Source: Verrucomicrobiota bacterium (lineage in GTDB: Bacteria; Verrucomicrobiota; Verrucomicrobiia; Verrucomicrobiales; Akkermansiaceae). From it: a stretch of 64,000 nt of DNA. The notes under the pieces are model-generated. The model did not search any database and was not told the origin of the DNA. It worked only from the letters and a program-made list of their open reading frames with translations. Positions 1 through 8,665 of the stretch are shown one piece after another. The translations under genes and the position numbers were made by a program. Each line of letters starts with the position of its first letter. Positions within the stretch are counted from its first letter, which is position 1. The stretch lies in assembly GCA_004293445.1 (NCBI GenBank), contig RDYP01000002.1:1-64000 (forward strand), written 5' to 3'.

Positions 1-224
1 CTGGTGCGGTCGAGGGATTCGCCATTCCGTACCAGTTCAAACAGTCGTACCAGTCTTTTATGCCCAGTTTCGGCAATTATTTTTGGCAACCGGTCTAAAT
101 TTCGCTGCGCAGTTCTCGCGGGCCACGTCGCCTCCGGAGGGGGTGGGATGAGAACCCTTGCCGCAGGCTCTTGGGTTTTCGAACGCGGGGGCGAGCTTCG
201 CGAGCTGTTTCCCAAGAAACACAC
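1..224. other. Left-edge non-coding stretch
   Basis: No convincing gene is visible on either strand here. The short open frames have no family resemblance and no start context. It follows the 3' end of the first minus-strand gene. On the minus strand a weak imperfect hairpin (AACCC/GGGTT arms around a GCC-TGC-GGC core, about 148-178) could end that transcript, but it lacks a good U-tract. Nothing else is seen. Confidence 0.5.
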
Positions 225-1625
225 TCACGACTCGGGTAGCCGCGCGGCGTGATGGCCAGCATGCGAGGCGGACCGATGCGCTGCCTCAGGCACAAAACTC
301 CGCCAGATAGGGTCTCCCCGCTCAATCATCGCACGGATGTCGCGGCCCGTGTATCGCATCAAGCCCTCGTCCCCAGCAGGCACCGGGCGGATCCGGCCAG
401 TCTCCAAAAAGTGCCGATAAAGACTGCCACATTCCGCCGGCGGCTTGAAACCGTTGGCGTCGACCATTTCCCCGGTCCGACGGTTCTTCCAAGGATACAC
501 GTAAAGCGTGACCTGATTTTTAAACAGGCGACCAAAGGATTCCAGCAGGCCACCGGCCAGCTTTTCGGACCACTTCGCTTTGAACAATTCATTGAGCAGG
601 CCGATGCTCAGCACGATCCCGATCGGCCGCTCGGTCGATCGACTCAGGTAGGCGGCAATGCGGTGGAACTCGGCATAGCGGGATACCAACACCGTCTTCC
701 CCAGCGCTTGCAGGGCGTCGCAGCGATCGATGAAATCCACATGGTCCACCGCACGACCTCGCAAGAGATTCGCCATGGTCATCTCACAGAGCTCGATCGT
801 TCTGTCCCCTTCTCCAGGTTCCAGTTTAGTCGAGAAGACTTCACGCGCCTGCTCAAGCATCTGGAGATGCAACTTGCTGACCGGATCGAAACTCCCGCGC
901 AACAAGAGGATCGGCCGCTTGTAAAGGGCTTCGGCTGCTTGGACCACCTCGCCATCAGGCAGAAACATCGCCGCCTCCGTCAGCCCGGCCTCGACCAGTG
1001 CCAATGAGCAAAGGCGATTGTCGAAAAATCCGTAGCCGTGCCCATGGAACTTCAGCATGTCGATCTCCACCCGCCCGGGCCGGATGTTCTCCACCAATGA
1101 TGCCACGAAACGCGACAGGTGACCGCGATGATGGAATGCCGCGTGGATCAAATTCACCCCGGCTACCCCCAGTGCCTCCATCTGATCGGGATTCGAAGCA
1201 TCAAGCAGGCGAATGTGGACGAAAATGTCCGAGGGCGGATCACCGGGTTTGAGTTGGAAGCGGAGCCCCAACCAGCCATGACATTCGCCGCTGTCCTGAT
1301 AACCACGGGCCCGCACCGTATTGCAAAACGCGAAAAAGGTGGTGCTATCACCCCGCTTGGGACCGAGGCGCTCGAGCAAAATCGAAAACTCATGATCCAG
1401 CATTTGCCGCAACCGCATGCGGGAGACATAGCGATCGCACTTGCCGTAGATGGCGTCGCTCATCGTCATGTCATAGGCCGAAATGCTCTTGGCCACCAAT
1501 CCCGCCGAACCGGAGGCACGGAAAAACCAATTGGCCGTTTCCTGGCCTGCACCGATCTCAGCGAACGTACCGTAAATCCCTCCGTCGAGATTCAGTTCCT
1601 GGGCCTTGTCGAGGGTGCTGGGCAT
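225..1625 (-). CDS. Conserved bacterial protein of unknown function (about 470 aa)
   Basis: A 466-residue soluble protein with no signal peptide or membrane segment. I recognise it by its conserved N-terminal pattern (YGTFAEIGAGQE, then SAYDMTMSDAIYG and RYVSR near residues 20-70) and by SFGRLFKN and LYVYP near residues 365-380. The family is widespread in bacteria and normally about 470-490 residues. Its database names ('TonB-dependent receptor', 'nicotinate-nucleotide adenylyltransferase') are unsupported: there is no plug or barrel region, and LRGSFDPV near residue 243 is only superficially like a nucleotidyltransferase HxGH loop. The C-terminal 25 residues, rich in His and Ala, differ from the usual Lys-rich family ending. 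It follows the zinc-ribbon gene after about 10 bp and could be the last gene of that minus-strand unit. Function unknown. Confidence 0.85.
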   Translation of the reverse strand: MPSTLDKAQELNLDGGIYGTFAEIGAGQETANWFFRASGSAGLVAKSISAYDMTMSDAIYGKCDRYVSRMRLRQMLDHEFSILLERLGPKRGDSTTFFAFCNTVRARGYQDSGECHGWLGLRFQLKPGDPPSDIFVHIRLLDASNPDQMEALGVAGVNLIHAAFHHRGHLSRFVASLVENIRPGRVEIDMLKFHGHGYGFFDNRLCSLALVEAGLTEAAMFLPDGEVVQAAEALYKRPILLLRGSFDPVSKLHLQMLEQAREVFSTKLEPGEGDRTIELCEMTMANLLRGRAVDHVDFIDRCDALQALGKTVLVSRYAEFHRIAAYLSRSTERPIGIVLSIGLLNELFKAKWSEKLAGGLLESFGRLFKNQVTLYVYPWKNRRTGEMVDANGFKPPAECGSLYRHFLETGRIRPVPAGDEGLMRYTGRDIRAMIERGDPIWRSFVPEAAHRSASHAGHHAARLPES

Positions 1626-1635
1626 GAGCGGTGAA

Positions 1636-2808
1636 TCAGGGAGTTTCCAAAGGTGTACGCTCGAACCATCCCTGACCCGAGATCCCTTCGATCAAAACTT
1701 GGTCGCCATGAGGCTGATCCGGTGGAAAGCGCAATTTCAAGAGCAGCTTGACGTTCTCCTGCTTATCGATCGGACGGATTTCCTGATCCAGCTGACTGGT
1801 CCGCGGAACGTAACCGTAAAAAGCAACGCTCTTGTCCGGGGACTCAAGGCGGTAGCTCGCCCACTCGAGATCATTCTTGAAGGCAAAGTTGTAATAGTCC
1901 ACTTGGGTCAACGATACCCTAAACCATTTCCCCTCCGTCGGCCGTTCGCTCTGGAATCGATCCCACGACATTTCCGACCAGCCCACCCAACTTTCCCAGT
2001 CGACCTTGAAACCACTTTGCCCACCCACCAGAGTGATCTCGCGCATTTCGTAATCCGCCGTCCGCACTTGGGCCTTGATCAGATTTCCCGATTCGCCGTC
2101 GGCATCGAATGAACTGCTGACGATCTCAGTAAAGCCAGGCGCGACGTAGGCCTTGCCAGCAAGCCACGCTTCCAGTTTCGGCGCGATTCTCTCGGGATCG
2201 CGAACCTGCCGCAGCAACTCGACGGTCGACGGCGATTCCAAGAAAGCCTTGATCACCTCTTCCAACGCTAAAATTCCGGTCTTCGCGGAATTCTCGACAA
2301 TCGGTGGAGCGGTTGGCGCGGGCGCAGCAGGAGGTGCCTCAACTTCCTCGTCAGGCATCATCCACCAACCCAAAAGCCCCAGCAGCAGGACAGCCGGCAC
2401 GACCAACCCGAGGATGAAGCGCATATCGCGAAAAGTCGTTTTTTCAACCCCGCCCGGCTCCATTGGAGCGTCGACCCGTTCCGGCGCCACCTCAGGCTCC
2501 GCTCCACGCGATGAACGCACCAAGGGATCCAACACATCTCCCGGCCCCGGAAGTCGCAGCATCATCCGACAAGCGGGACATACCACTCCCTTGCCGTCAT
2601 GATCCTGCGGAACCCGGAACACGAAGCGACACTTCGGGCAAACGAAGCTATTCCATCGCCTGGTGGTGGACAGGGAATCCGGCACGCCGGGAAAGTGATC
2701 GCGAGTGATGGCAGGTGCAAGAACGGAGAACCTCGAGCCGTCCGCCAAAGCAGCGAAAATCAAATGCACTCGATCACCCGAAGACCCGCTACCCGAGACC
2801 GAATTCAC
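1636..2808 (-). CDS. Zinc-ribbon, single-pass membrane protein
   Basis: A 390-residue protein. An N-terminal zinc ribbon (FVCPKCRFVF ... GVVCPACRMM, residues about 55-83) supplies two CxxC knuckles. A linker is followed by one hydrophobic segment (about 131-150, VVPAVLLLGLLGWWMM), a Pro/Ala-rich stretch, and a folded C-terminal region beginning near residue 180. The zinc ribbon should be cytoplasmic and the C-terminal region periplasmic. The start is GTG at 2806-2808, overlapping the upstream PBP stop (GTGA), which implies translational coupling. The C-terminal region, including KVDWESWVGW, resembles that of the gene at 61725-62936, so the two are paralogues. The role is unknown; coupling to a peptidoglycan glycosyltransferase suggests an envelope function, which is inference. 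Confidence 0.8.
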   Translation of the reverse strand: MNSVSGSGSSGDRVHLIFAALADGSRFSVLAPAITRDHFPGVPDSLSTTRRWNSFVCPKCRFVFRVPQDHDGKGVVCPACRMMLRLPGPGDVLDPLVRSSRGAEPEVAPERVDAPMEPGGVEKTTFRDMRFILGLVVPAVLLLGLLGWWMMPDEEVEAPPAAPAPTAPPIVENSAKTGILALEEVIKAFLESPSTVELLRQVRDPERIAPKLEAWLAGKAYVAPGFTEIVSSSFDADGESGNLIKAQVRTADYEMREITLVGGQSGFKVDWESWVGWSEMSWDRFQSERPTEGKWFRVSLTQVDYYNFAFKNDLEWASYRLESPDKSVAFYGYVPRTSQLDQEIRPIDKQENVKLLLKLRFPPDQPHGDQVLIEGISGQGWFERTPLETP

Positions 2809-5237
2809 TCTGGCGAAATCTCAAGCCGACCGGGCCAAGGCAGCTGCGCCGGCTCCTCGCCATCCCCAAGATCGACGCTATCGAGCACGTTCGCCCGATG
2901 CCGCGATGAGGGATTCGTGGCATTTTCCATAAGAACCTGCTCCGTGAAATAAGGGTCCTCCCCCAGCAGCACCGGCGCTTTAGCTCGAACCGGCGTGCTA
3001 TCAATCACCGCCAGCTGCGAAAGCCCGAGCTCCGCCGTCCCGTTCCCCGCACCGCTGGCGCCGGCACCCGAATGCAGCGGACAGAAAGGCAAATTCTGAC
3101 TGCCTTCCCGAAAAAACTCGATCCGTGACGCCGGCCGCGTCCTCGCCACACCGCGCTCGGAATCCTCGACTGTCTCGTAGCAGTATGGCGTGGCACGTTG
3201 ACCGGAAACACGACAAACCGCCGCCTCCACAACATCGGTAGGCCGCGGAATCGTCACCCCGCGAAAATCCTTAGCTGCTGCGTTCATGGCATCCTCCCAG
3301 ACCGGCATCGCCAGATCCCTCGAAAAGGCGCCTTCGTAAATCGACTTGCCCGGCTGCAAAAAGCCCACCCAAACGCCACAGGTGACGCGACTGTTGTAGC
3401 CCAGAAACCAGTTGTCCGAGAAATCATGAGTCGTCCCGCTCTTGGCTGCCCCACCAAAAGGCTTCTCCACCAAGCGCTCCAGCAATCCCGCCACATTACC
3501 CCGTTCCATCCCGCCGCGCATCATGCTGTGCACCATGTAAGCCGTGGCATCGTCGGTCGCCAGCAATCGCTCCGGAGTGCGGATCGGACGCTCGTAGCGG
3601 GTCTGACCCTCCGCATCCTCCACCCGATTCACATATGTCAGCGAACCCGGCCCGGTCAGCCCCCCACGGGCAAATGCGGAAATCGCACGCACCGCATCTT
3701 TCAAGGAAGCCGATTCCCAACCAACCGCCAGTCGAGGCAGCAACTCGACGTCCTTCATTGGAAATCCAAATTTCTCCGCGGTACCGACCACCTTGTCCAA
3801 GCCCGCCAAACCCGCGAAACGCACGGACGCTGCGATCTTCGATGCCTCCAAAGCACGACGCGCGGTAATACGCCCCTCCACCGGCGGCTTCGGCACTTCC
3901 ATTCCCCATTCGCCCAGAACCCCCTCGCGGCCGCCAATCATCACGGACCGATTGTCCATCCACTCGTCCTCCAGCATCGTCGCCGCGGTCAAACCTCTCT
4001 CCAAACCTGCCGCATACAGGAACGGCAAAAAAGCCGTGCCCAAGGGCCGACGACCGAGCTCGATCACATCGAACGGCGATGCCGCATAATCCCGTCCGCC
4101 GACGTAGCCGATCACTTCGCCGTTGGCGTGATCGATCATCAGGCCCGCCCCCTGTAAAAACTCGGGTGCCGTGCTCGATCCCTTCCTGTAGTCCGCCGCC
4201 TTGGCATGCGCATAATCCGGATGCCCCTCTGCCCGCTCCATGCTCCGCTTCAAACCGGACTCCAAGGCTCGCTGGACATCCGCGTCGATCGAGGTGTGAA
4301 TCCGAAAACCACCCGCTGCCAGTGCATCCTCGCCCATGACTCGGCGGATCTCGTCCGCGACCCTCTCATAAAGATGACTCGTTCCTCGCTGCAAGGGCTT
4401 GGGATTCAACTTCAGCGGCGTCGCGGAAAGCGTCTTTGCTTCACGACGTCCCAGCGCCCCGAGGTCCACCATCCGCCCCAAAACCAAATTCCGGGAAACC
4501 CGGTTGCCCGAGGGATTGTTCAGCGGTGAAAGATTGGTCGGATTCTTGATGCAGCCGACAATCGCCGCACTCTCCAAGGCATTGAGATCCTTCGGCTCCT
4601 TCCCGAAATACCCCAAGGATGCCGAACGAATCCCGTAATAGCCACTGCCGAAGTAAATCCGATTGAGGTAAAACTCGAGAATCCGGCGCTTGGAATATCG
4701 ATTCTCGATCCGATGAGCCAAAAAGGCCTCCACCAGCTTGCGCTCGATCCCCGACTCGCCGCGCTTCTCGCGATCGGCCTCCAAATCATAGGCATTGCGC
4801 GCCAACTGCTGGGTGATCGTACTCGCCCCCTGCGTCGTCTCACCCGCCCGATAGTTGAGATACGCCGCCCGAAGCACCCCGATGTAGTCCACGCCTTGAT
4901 GCGTGTCGAAACGCTGATCCTCCCCGGCACGTAGGGCATCGATGAAAATTTCGGCGACCTGATCGATTTCGATCACGCTCCGGTTCTGCACGAACACCCG
5001 ACCGATCTCCTTGCCGTTACGATCGAGAATCAAACTCGGGATCTCCAACTCATTGATCCGGTTCAGATCGTAAAGATAGGAGCGCTCCCGATACGGCCGC
5101 GTGTAACGCTCCGCTGCCACCAGACCACCTGCAATCGCGCCAAGCCCCAAGACGAAGAGCCCAAGCCAGAAACGTTTGCGCTTGTAGAAACGCCTCGTCT
5201 TCACCTTGTTCTGCTTTCTGTTCTCACTCGTGGCCAT
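2805..5237 (-). CDS. Class A PBP-like peptidoglycan glycosyltransferase with degenerate transpeptidase domain
   Basis: An 810-residue class A penicillin-binding protein. A basic cytoplasmic tail and one membrane anchor (about 23-42) precede a complete GT51 domain: GEDQRFDTHQGVD with catalytic Glu106, GASTITQQLARN, ERKLVEAF and RRILEFYLNRIYFG. It should polymerise lipid II in the periplasm. The transpeptidase domain is present at full length, but two of its three motifs are altered. The nucleophile motif SxxK reads T401-A-F-L404 inside GTAFLPF, and SxN reads S466-K-I468. KSGT (599-602) is retained. Cross-linking activity is therefore doubtful. I chose the ATG at 5235-5237 because the anchor follows directly; a longer frame to 5384 would run through the divergent methyltransferase gene. 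A start further upstream is possible but less likely. Confidence 0.9.
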   Translation of the reverse strand: MATSENRKQNKVKTRRFYKRKRFWLGLFVLGLGAIAGGLVAAERYTRPYRERSYLYDLNRINELEIPSLILDRNGKEIGRVFVQNRSVIEIDQVAEIFIDALRAGEDQRFDTHQGVDYIGVLRAAYLNYRAGETTQGASTITQQLARNAYDLEADREKRGESGIERKLVEAFLAHRIENRYSKRRILEFYLNRIYFGSGYYGIRSASLGYFGKEPKDLNALESAAIVGCIKNPTNLSPLNNPSGNRVSRNLVLGRMVDLGALGRREAKTLSATPLKLNPKPLQRGTSHLYERVADEIRRVMGEDALAAGGFRIHTSIDADVQRALESGLKRSMERAEGHPDYAHAKAADYRKGSSTAPEFLQGAGLMIDHANGEVIGYVGGRDYAASPFDVIELGRRPLGTAFLPFLYAAGLERGLTAATMLEDEWMDNRSVMIGGREGVLGEWGMEVPKPPVEGRITARRALEASKIAASVRFAGLAGLDKVVGTAEKFGFPMKDVELLPRLAVGWESASLKDAVRAISAFARGGLTGPGSLTYVNRVEDAEGQTRYERPIRTPERLLATDDATAYMVHSMMRGGMERGNVAGLLERLVEKPFGGAAKSGTTHDFSDNWFLGYNSRVTCGVWVGFLQPGKSIYEGAFSRDLAMPVWEDAMNAAAKDFRGVTIPRPTDVVEAAVCRVSGQRATPYCYETVEDSERGVARTRPASRIEFFREGSQNLPFCPLHSGAGASGAGNGTAELGLSQLAVIDSTPVRAKAPVLLGEDPYFTEQVLMENATNPSSRHRANVLDSVDLGDGEEPAQLPWPGRLEISPE

Positions 5238-6414
5238 GCCGGAATCCCATCGTGACAGCGCCCGGAATTCATCCGGCGTCCCCACCGCATACCCGCCCGC
5301 CACCGATCGTGCAACCCCCGGCTTGGCACTGCGCCTCCAGGAAGGCATCCGCCGCAGCGGTCCCATGCCTTTCCCGGAGTTCATGGCGGCCGCTCTTTAC
5401 GATCCAAACGACGGCTACTACGCCCGCCCCAGCGGCCAAGTTGGACGCGAAGGAGACTTCTTCACCAGCGTCAGCACCGGCCCGCTCTTCGGACGACTGC
5501 TCGCACGCCACATCGCGGCCTGGCATCACTCCGCGGGATCGCCGGCACGATGGCGGATCATCGAATGCGGCGCGAACGATGCCTCGCTCGCCGCCGATAT
5601 CCTCACCGAACTGAAAGCCTCCTCAGCGGATTCCGGACTCGAATACTGTATCATCGAACCCCTCCCCCACCTCGCCACCGCCCAGCGCAAGCGACTTCCA
5701 GACGCCCGCGTGCTCGATGCCCCGGAGCTGCTCGGCAACGACCCACTGCCGGGCTTTATCTTTGGCAACGAAGTCATCGACGCGCTCCCCTTCCATCGCA
5801 TCGTCTCAGACGGCCGGAATTGGATCGACCATGCCGTCGCCCTTGATGAAAACGACGCCTTTGCCTGGCATCCCGTCGGCCCGGCCGATTTGGCGATCAT
5901 CTCCGCGCTACCAGTTCGCCCGGCAGGCTATCAAAGCGAGGTCCGCTCCTGTGTCCGCAATTTCCTCAAGCCACTCACCGCAGCCATTAGCCACGGCAGA
6001 ATGCTCTGGATCGACTATGGATTTCCACGCGACGACTACTACCACGAATCTCGTAGCACCGGCACCCTGCGCACTTTCTCACGCCACCGCGCGGCCGAAG
6101 ACCCGCTCGACTCACCGGGCGAAATTGACATCACCGCCCATGTCGATTTCAGCGCGCTCGCGACCGACATCGCCGCCCTAGGAGGCCACCTGATCCGCTT
6201 CGAACCGCAGAGTCGCTTTCTCACCGAGGTCGCCCGCCCCTGGCTACTCGAAATGGAAGGCCGCCTCGATGATTCTGCCCGCAAGGACCTGCGCGCCTTT
6301 CAAACCCTCACGCACCCCGGGCACTTGGGCTCACGATTTCACGTCATGGAGGCCTCATTCAACGAAGACCCGACACCCTGCGGCGAAGCCGCCGCGCGCC
6401 TCGGACCGCTTTGA
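5236..6414 (+). CDS. MidA-type SAM-dependent methyltransferase (COG1565)
   Basis: About 392 residues. The N-terminal signature SGPMPFPEFMAAALY then GYYARP, followed by GDFFTSVSTGPLFG, is typical of the MidA/NDUFAF7 family. The SAM-binding segment reads IIECGANDASLAADIL, where the family usually has a G-A-G-x-G-type loop. GNEVIDALPFHR and the WIDYGFPRDDYY segment also match the family. Mitochondrial NDUFAF7 methylates an arginine of complex I; bacterial substrates are unproven. The start at ATG 5236 shares bases with the divergent PBP start (CATG on both strands). An upstream in-frame start at 5206 would enter the PBP gene. It converges on the E2 gene, with only 6 bp between the two stops. Confidence 0.88.
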   Translation: MPESHRDSARNSSGVPTAYPPATDRATPGLALRLQEGIRRSGPMPFPEFMAAALYDPNDGYYARPSGQVGREGDFFTSVSTGPLFGRLLARHIAAWHHSAGSPARWRIIECGANDASLAADILTELKASSADSGLEYCIIEPLPHLATAQRKRLPDARVLDAPELLGNDPLPGFIFGNEVIDALPFHRIVSDGRNWIDHAVALDENDAFAWHPVGPADLAIISALPVRPAGYQSEVRSCVRNFLKPLTAAISHGRMLWIDYGFPRDDYYHESRSTGTLRTFSRHRAAEDPLDSPGEIDITAHVDFSALATDIAALGGHLIRFEPQSRFLTEVARPWLLEMEGRLDDSARKDLRAFQTLTHPGHLGSRFHVMEASFNEDPTPCGEAAARLGPL

Positions 6415-6420
6415 TGGCGC

Positions 6421-7653
6421 TCAAAGTTTCGCCGGATCCTGCAACAAGTCTGCCACCCGAGCCAGAAGCATTCCCGCCCCGCCTCCGTCGACCACCCGAT
6501 GGTCGAAGGTCATCACCAATTCCGCCTCCGTGACCGGCAGGAAAGCCTCTACCTGATCGCTCCAGACCGGCTTCTTGACCCCGGCCCCCAGGCCGAGGAT
6601 CAACGTCTCGTTCGGCAAAGGAATAGGCGTTCCCGACGTGAGCCCGAAGGTTCCGAAATTCGTCACCGTGGCAATCCCGCCACGAAGGTCGTCCTCCGAC
6701 AATCGACGACGACGACCCCGCTCGACCATCTCCGCGTATTCGTGCGTCAGATCTGGCAGCGACTTGCGATCCACCTGCCGCAGCACCGGCACGACCACCC
6801 CGTCCTCGACCTGCACCGCCACCCCGATGTCGAAAGCGCGCGGATGAACCACTTTCTGCCCGATCAGAAAGCCCGCGGTCGCCGGATCTTCGGCCAAAGC
6901 CAGTGCAAAGGCACGCAGCACGTAGAGTGTCAGGCCAGGCTTGGGCTCCTGCTGCCGGCGATGCTCAAGCACCCGGTCCAACTTCACCGGACGACCCACC
7001 GTCGCCAAAGGCCGTGTCCAACTGCGCCGCATCGCATCCGCCACCGCCAAGCGCATCGGCGAGGCATTGCTGCTCGGCCACGTCGCGATGTAATCGAGGA
7101 ATTTCTCCAAATCCTCCACCGTCACCCGCCCCCCCGCTCCCGTCCCGACCACCGCCGAGATGTCCGCCTCGCGCAAGCCCATCTCATTCATCCGGGCACG
7201 CATCCGTGGCGAAATGTAATGCGCACCCATCACCCCCGCCGGCACCGGCAGCCCCTTCACACTCGGCACCACTGCGGGAGCTTCCTCATACGAATCGTCA
7301 TCGAGCGCGAAGTGCAGATTCTTCTCCTGCTCCTGCGGCGATGACGCCGCGGCGGTCCGCCGATCAGCGGCCGCCTCCATGGTGTCGACGCCTGTCCGCG
7401 CGATCTCCTCCGCGCTGACTTCTAACAAGCCTAACAGGGTCCCGACCGAATACGTCTCCCCCTCTTTCGCAAGAATCTCTTTGACCGTGCCACGACACAG
7501 CGTCGTCACCCCCATGGTCGCCTTGCTGGTCTCCACTTCGATGATTTCCTGATCGGTCTGCACCGCGGCACCCACCGTGATACCGATGCGAACGACGGTC
7601 GCTTCGGCGATCGATTCACCGAGCTGCGGCATGAGAATGGGTACGGTGGGCAT
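6421..7653 (-). CDS. 2-oxo acid dehydrogenase E2 (dihydrolipoyl acyltransferase)
   Basis: A 410-residue E2 that transfers the acyl group from lipoate to CoA in a cytoplasmic 2-oxo acid dehydrogenase complex. It has one N-terminal lipoyl domain with the modified Lys44 in EVETSKATMGV. A linker is followed by a peripheral subunit-binding domain (YISPRMRARMNEMG ... GRVTVEDLEKFL, about 140-180). The C-terminal catalytic domain ends with the active-site motif DHRVVDGGG. I placed the start at ATG 7651-7653 because MPTVPILMPQLGES is the usual E2 N-terminus; the open frame extends upstream into E1 beta. It is third in an E1 alpha-E1 beta-E2 operon, 41 bp after E1 beta. E1 features favour pyruvate as substrate, but acetoin or branched-chain substrates are not excluded. 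Confidence 0.93.
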   Translation of the reverse strand: MPTVPILMPQLGESIAEATVVRIGITVGAAVQTDQEIIEVETSKATMGVTTLCRGTVKEILAKEGETYSVGTLLGLLEVSAEEIARTGVDTMEAAADRRTAAASSPQEQEKNLHFALDDDSYEEAPAVVPSVKGLPVPAGVMGAHYISPRMRARMNEMGLREADISAVVGTGAGGRVTVEDLEKFLDYIATWPSSNASPMRLAVADAMRRSWTRPLATVGRPVKLDRVLEHRRQQEPKPGLTLYVLRAFALALAEDPATAGFLIGQKVVHPRAFDIGVAVQVEDGVVVPVLRQVDRKSLPDLTHEYAEMVERGRRRRLSEDDLRGGIATVTNFGTFGLTSGTPIPLPNETLILGLGAGVKKPVWSDQVEAFLPVTEAELVMTFDHRVVDGGGAGMLLARVADLLQDPAKL

Positions 7654-7694
7654 CGTGCAGGGGATGAGGGAAAGAAAATTGGCGGTGGGGAAAT

Positions 7695-8663
7695 TCAGAA
7701 CGACAGCAGCTCGCGCAGCGCAATGCAAATGGACTCCGGTGTCGGGCGATGTGCCGCCCACAGCTTCGGGTGATACGGCACCGGAGTGTCCCGCGAATTC
7801 AGACGTCGCGGCGGAGCATCCAGCAGATGAAAACCCTCCGCACAAACCCGCGCCACAACCTCAGCCGTGACCCCGCCCCACGGAAAGGCCTCGCCAAGCG
7901 CCAACAGACGCCCCGTCCTCGACACGCTCGCCAGCACCGTGTCCATGTCGAGCGGCTTGACCGAACGCAGGTCCACGACCTCGATCTCCCAGCCGCCCTC
8001 GTCGCGCAGTCGCTCCGCCGCACGGACCGCCTCATGGACCATCGCACTGTAGGCAACCACTGTCGCATGCTTGCCAGGCCGGGTGATCCGCGCCTTGCCG
8101 ATCGGCAGGCCATCGCCGTTGATGCGCGGCGCTTTCAGCCAACGGTAAAGAAACTTGTGCTCACAATAGACGACCGGATCGTCCATCGCCACCGCATCGA
8201 TCAGCATGTGGTAAGCATCCGCCACCGTCGCCGGGGTCACCACCACGAGACCGGGATAGTGAGCATAGATTGCCTCCATGCTCTGGCTGTGGAATGGACC
8301 GGAACCCGGCGTCCCGCCCGAAGGCAAACGCACCGTTAAAGGAACCGGCACCCCGGTCCGGTAATAGTGAGTCGCCGCTTGGTTGACGATCTGATTGAAG
8401 GCCACCGACGAGAAGTCCGCGAACTGCATCTCCACGATCGGCCGCATGCCCTCGATCGCCGCGCCGACCGCCATCCCAATCATCGCGTCCTCGCTGATCG
8501 GCGAATCCAAAACCCGACCGGGAAAGGCCTCGGCCAAGCCCTTCGTCGCCTTGAAGGCACCCCCAAACTTGGAGATGTCCTGGCCGTAGAGGAAAACCCG
8601 AGGATCCTCCCGCAGCAGGGTTTCCTGCGCCTCGCGGATCGCATCGACATACGTCACACTCAT
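7695..8663 (-). CDS. 2-oxo acid dehydrogenase E1 component, beta subunit
   Basis: A 322-residue E1 beta subunit (transketolase-like pyrimidine-binding domain then C-terminal transketolase domain). Recognisable segments are DAIREAQ near the N-terminus, YGQDISKFGGAFKATKGL, SPISEDAMIGMAVGAA (with the conserved Glu contacting thiamine diphosphate), MQFADF, and GGTPGSGPFHSQSMEA. The C-terminal part carries EVVDLRSVKPLD and DTPVPYHPKLW. With E1 alpha it forms the heterotetramer that decarboxylates the 2-oxo acid and reductively acylates lipoate on E2. The start ATG 8661-8663 lies 2 bp after the E1 alpha stop, so the subunits are probably co-translated. Confidence 0.94.
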   Translation of the reverse strand: MSVTYVDAIREAQETLLREDPRVFLYGQDISKFGGAFKATKGLAEAFPGRVLDSPISEDAMIGMAVGAAIEGMRPIVEMQFADFSSVAFNQIVNQAATHYYRTGVPVPLTVRLPSGGTPGSGPFHSQSMEAIYAHYPGLVVVTPATVADAYHMLIDAVAMDDPVVYCEHKFLYRWLKAPRINGDGLPIGKARITRPGKHATVVAYSAMVHEAVRAAERLRDEGGWEIEVVDLRSVKPLDMDTVLASVSRTGRLLALGEAFPWGGVTAEVVARVCAEGFHLLDAPPRRLNSRDTPVPYHPKLWAAHRPTPESICIALRELLSF

Positions 8664-8665
8664 CG

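Noticed and set aside
225-1625. Annotation as TonB-dependent receptor or nicotinate-nucleotide adenylyltransferase
   Set aside because: No signal peptide, plug or barrel strands are visible, and the adenylyltransferase HxGH motif is not present in a convincing form. The names circulate for this family without support that I can see.
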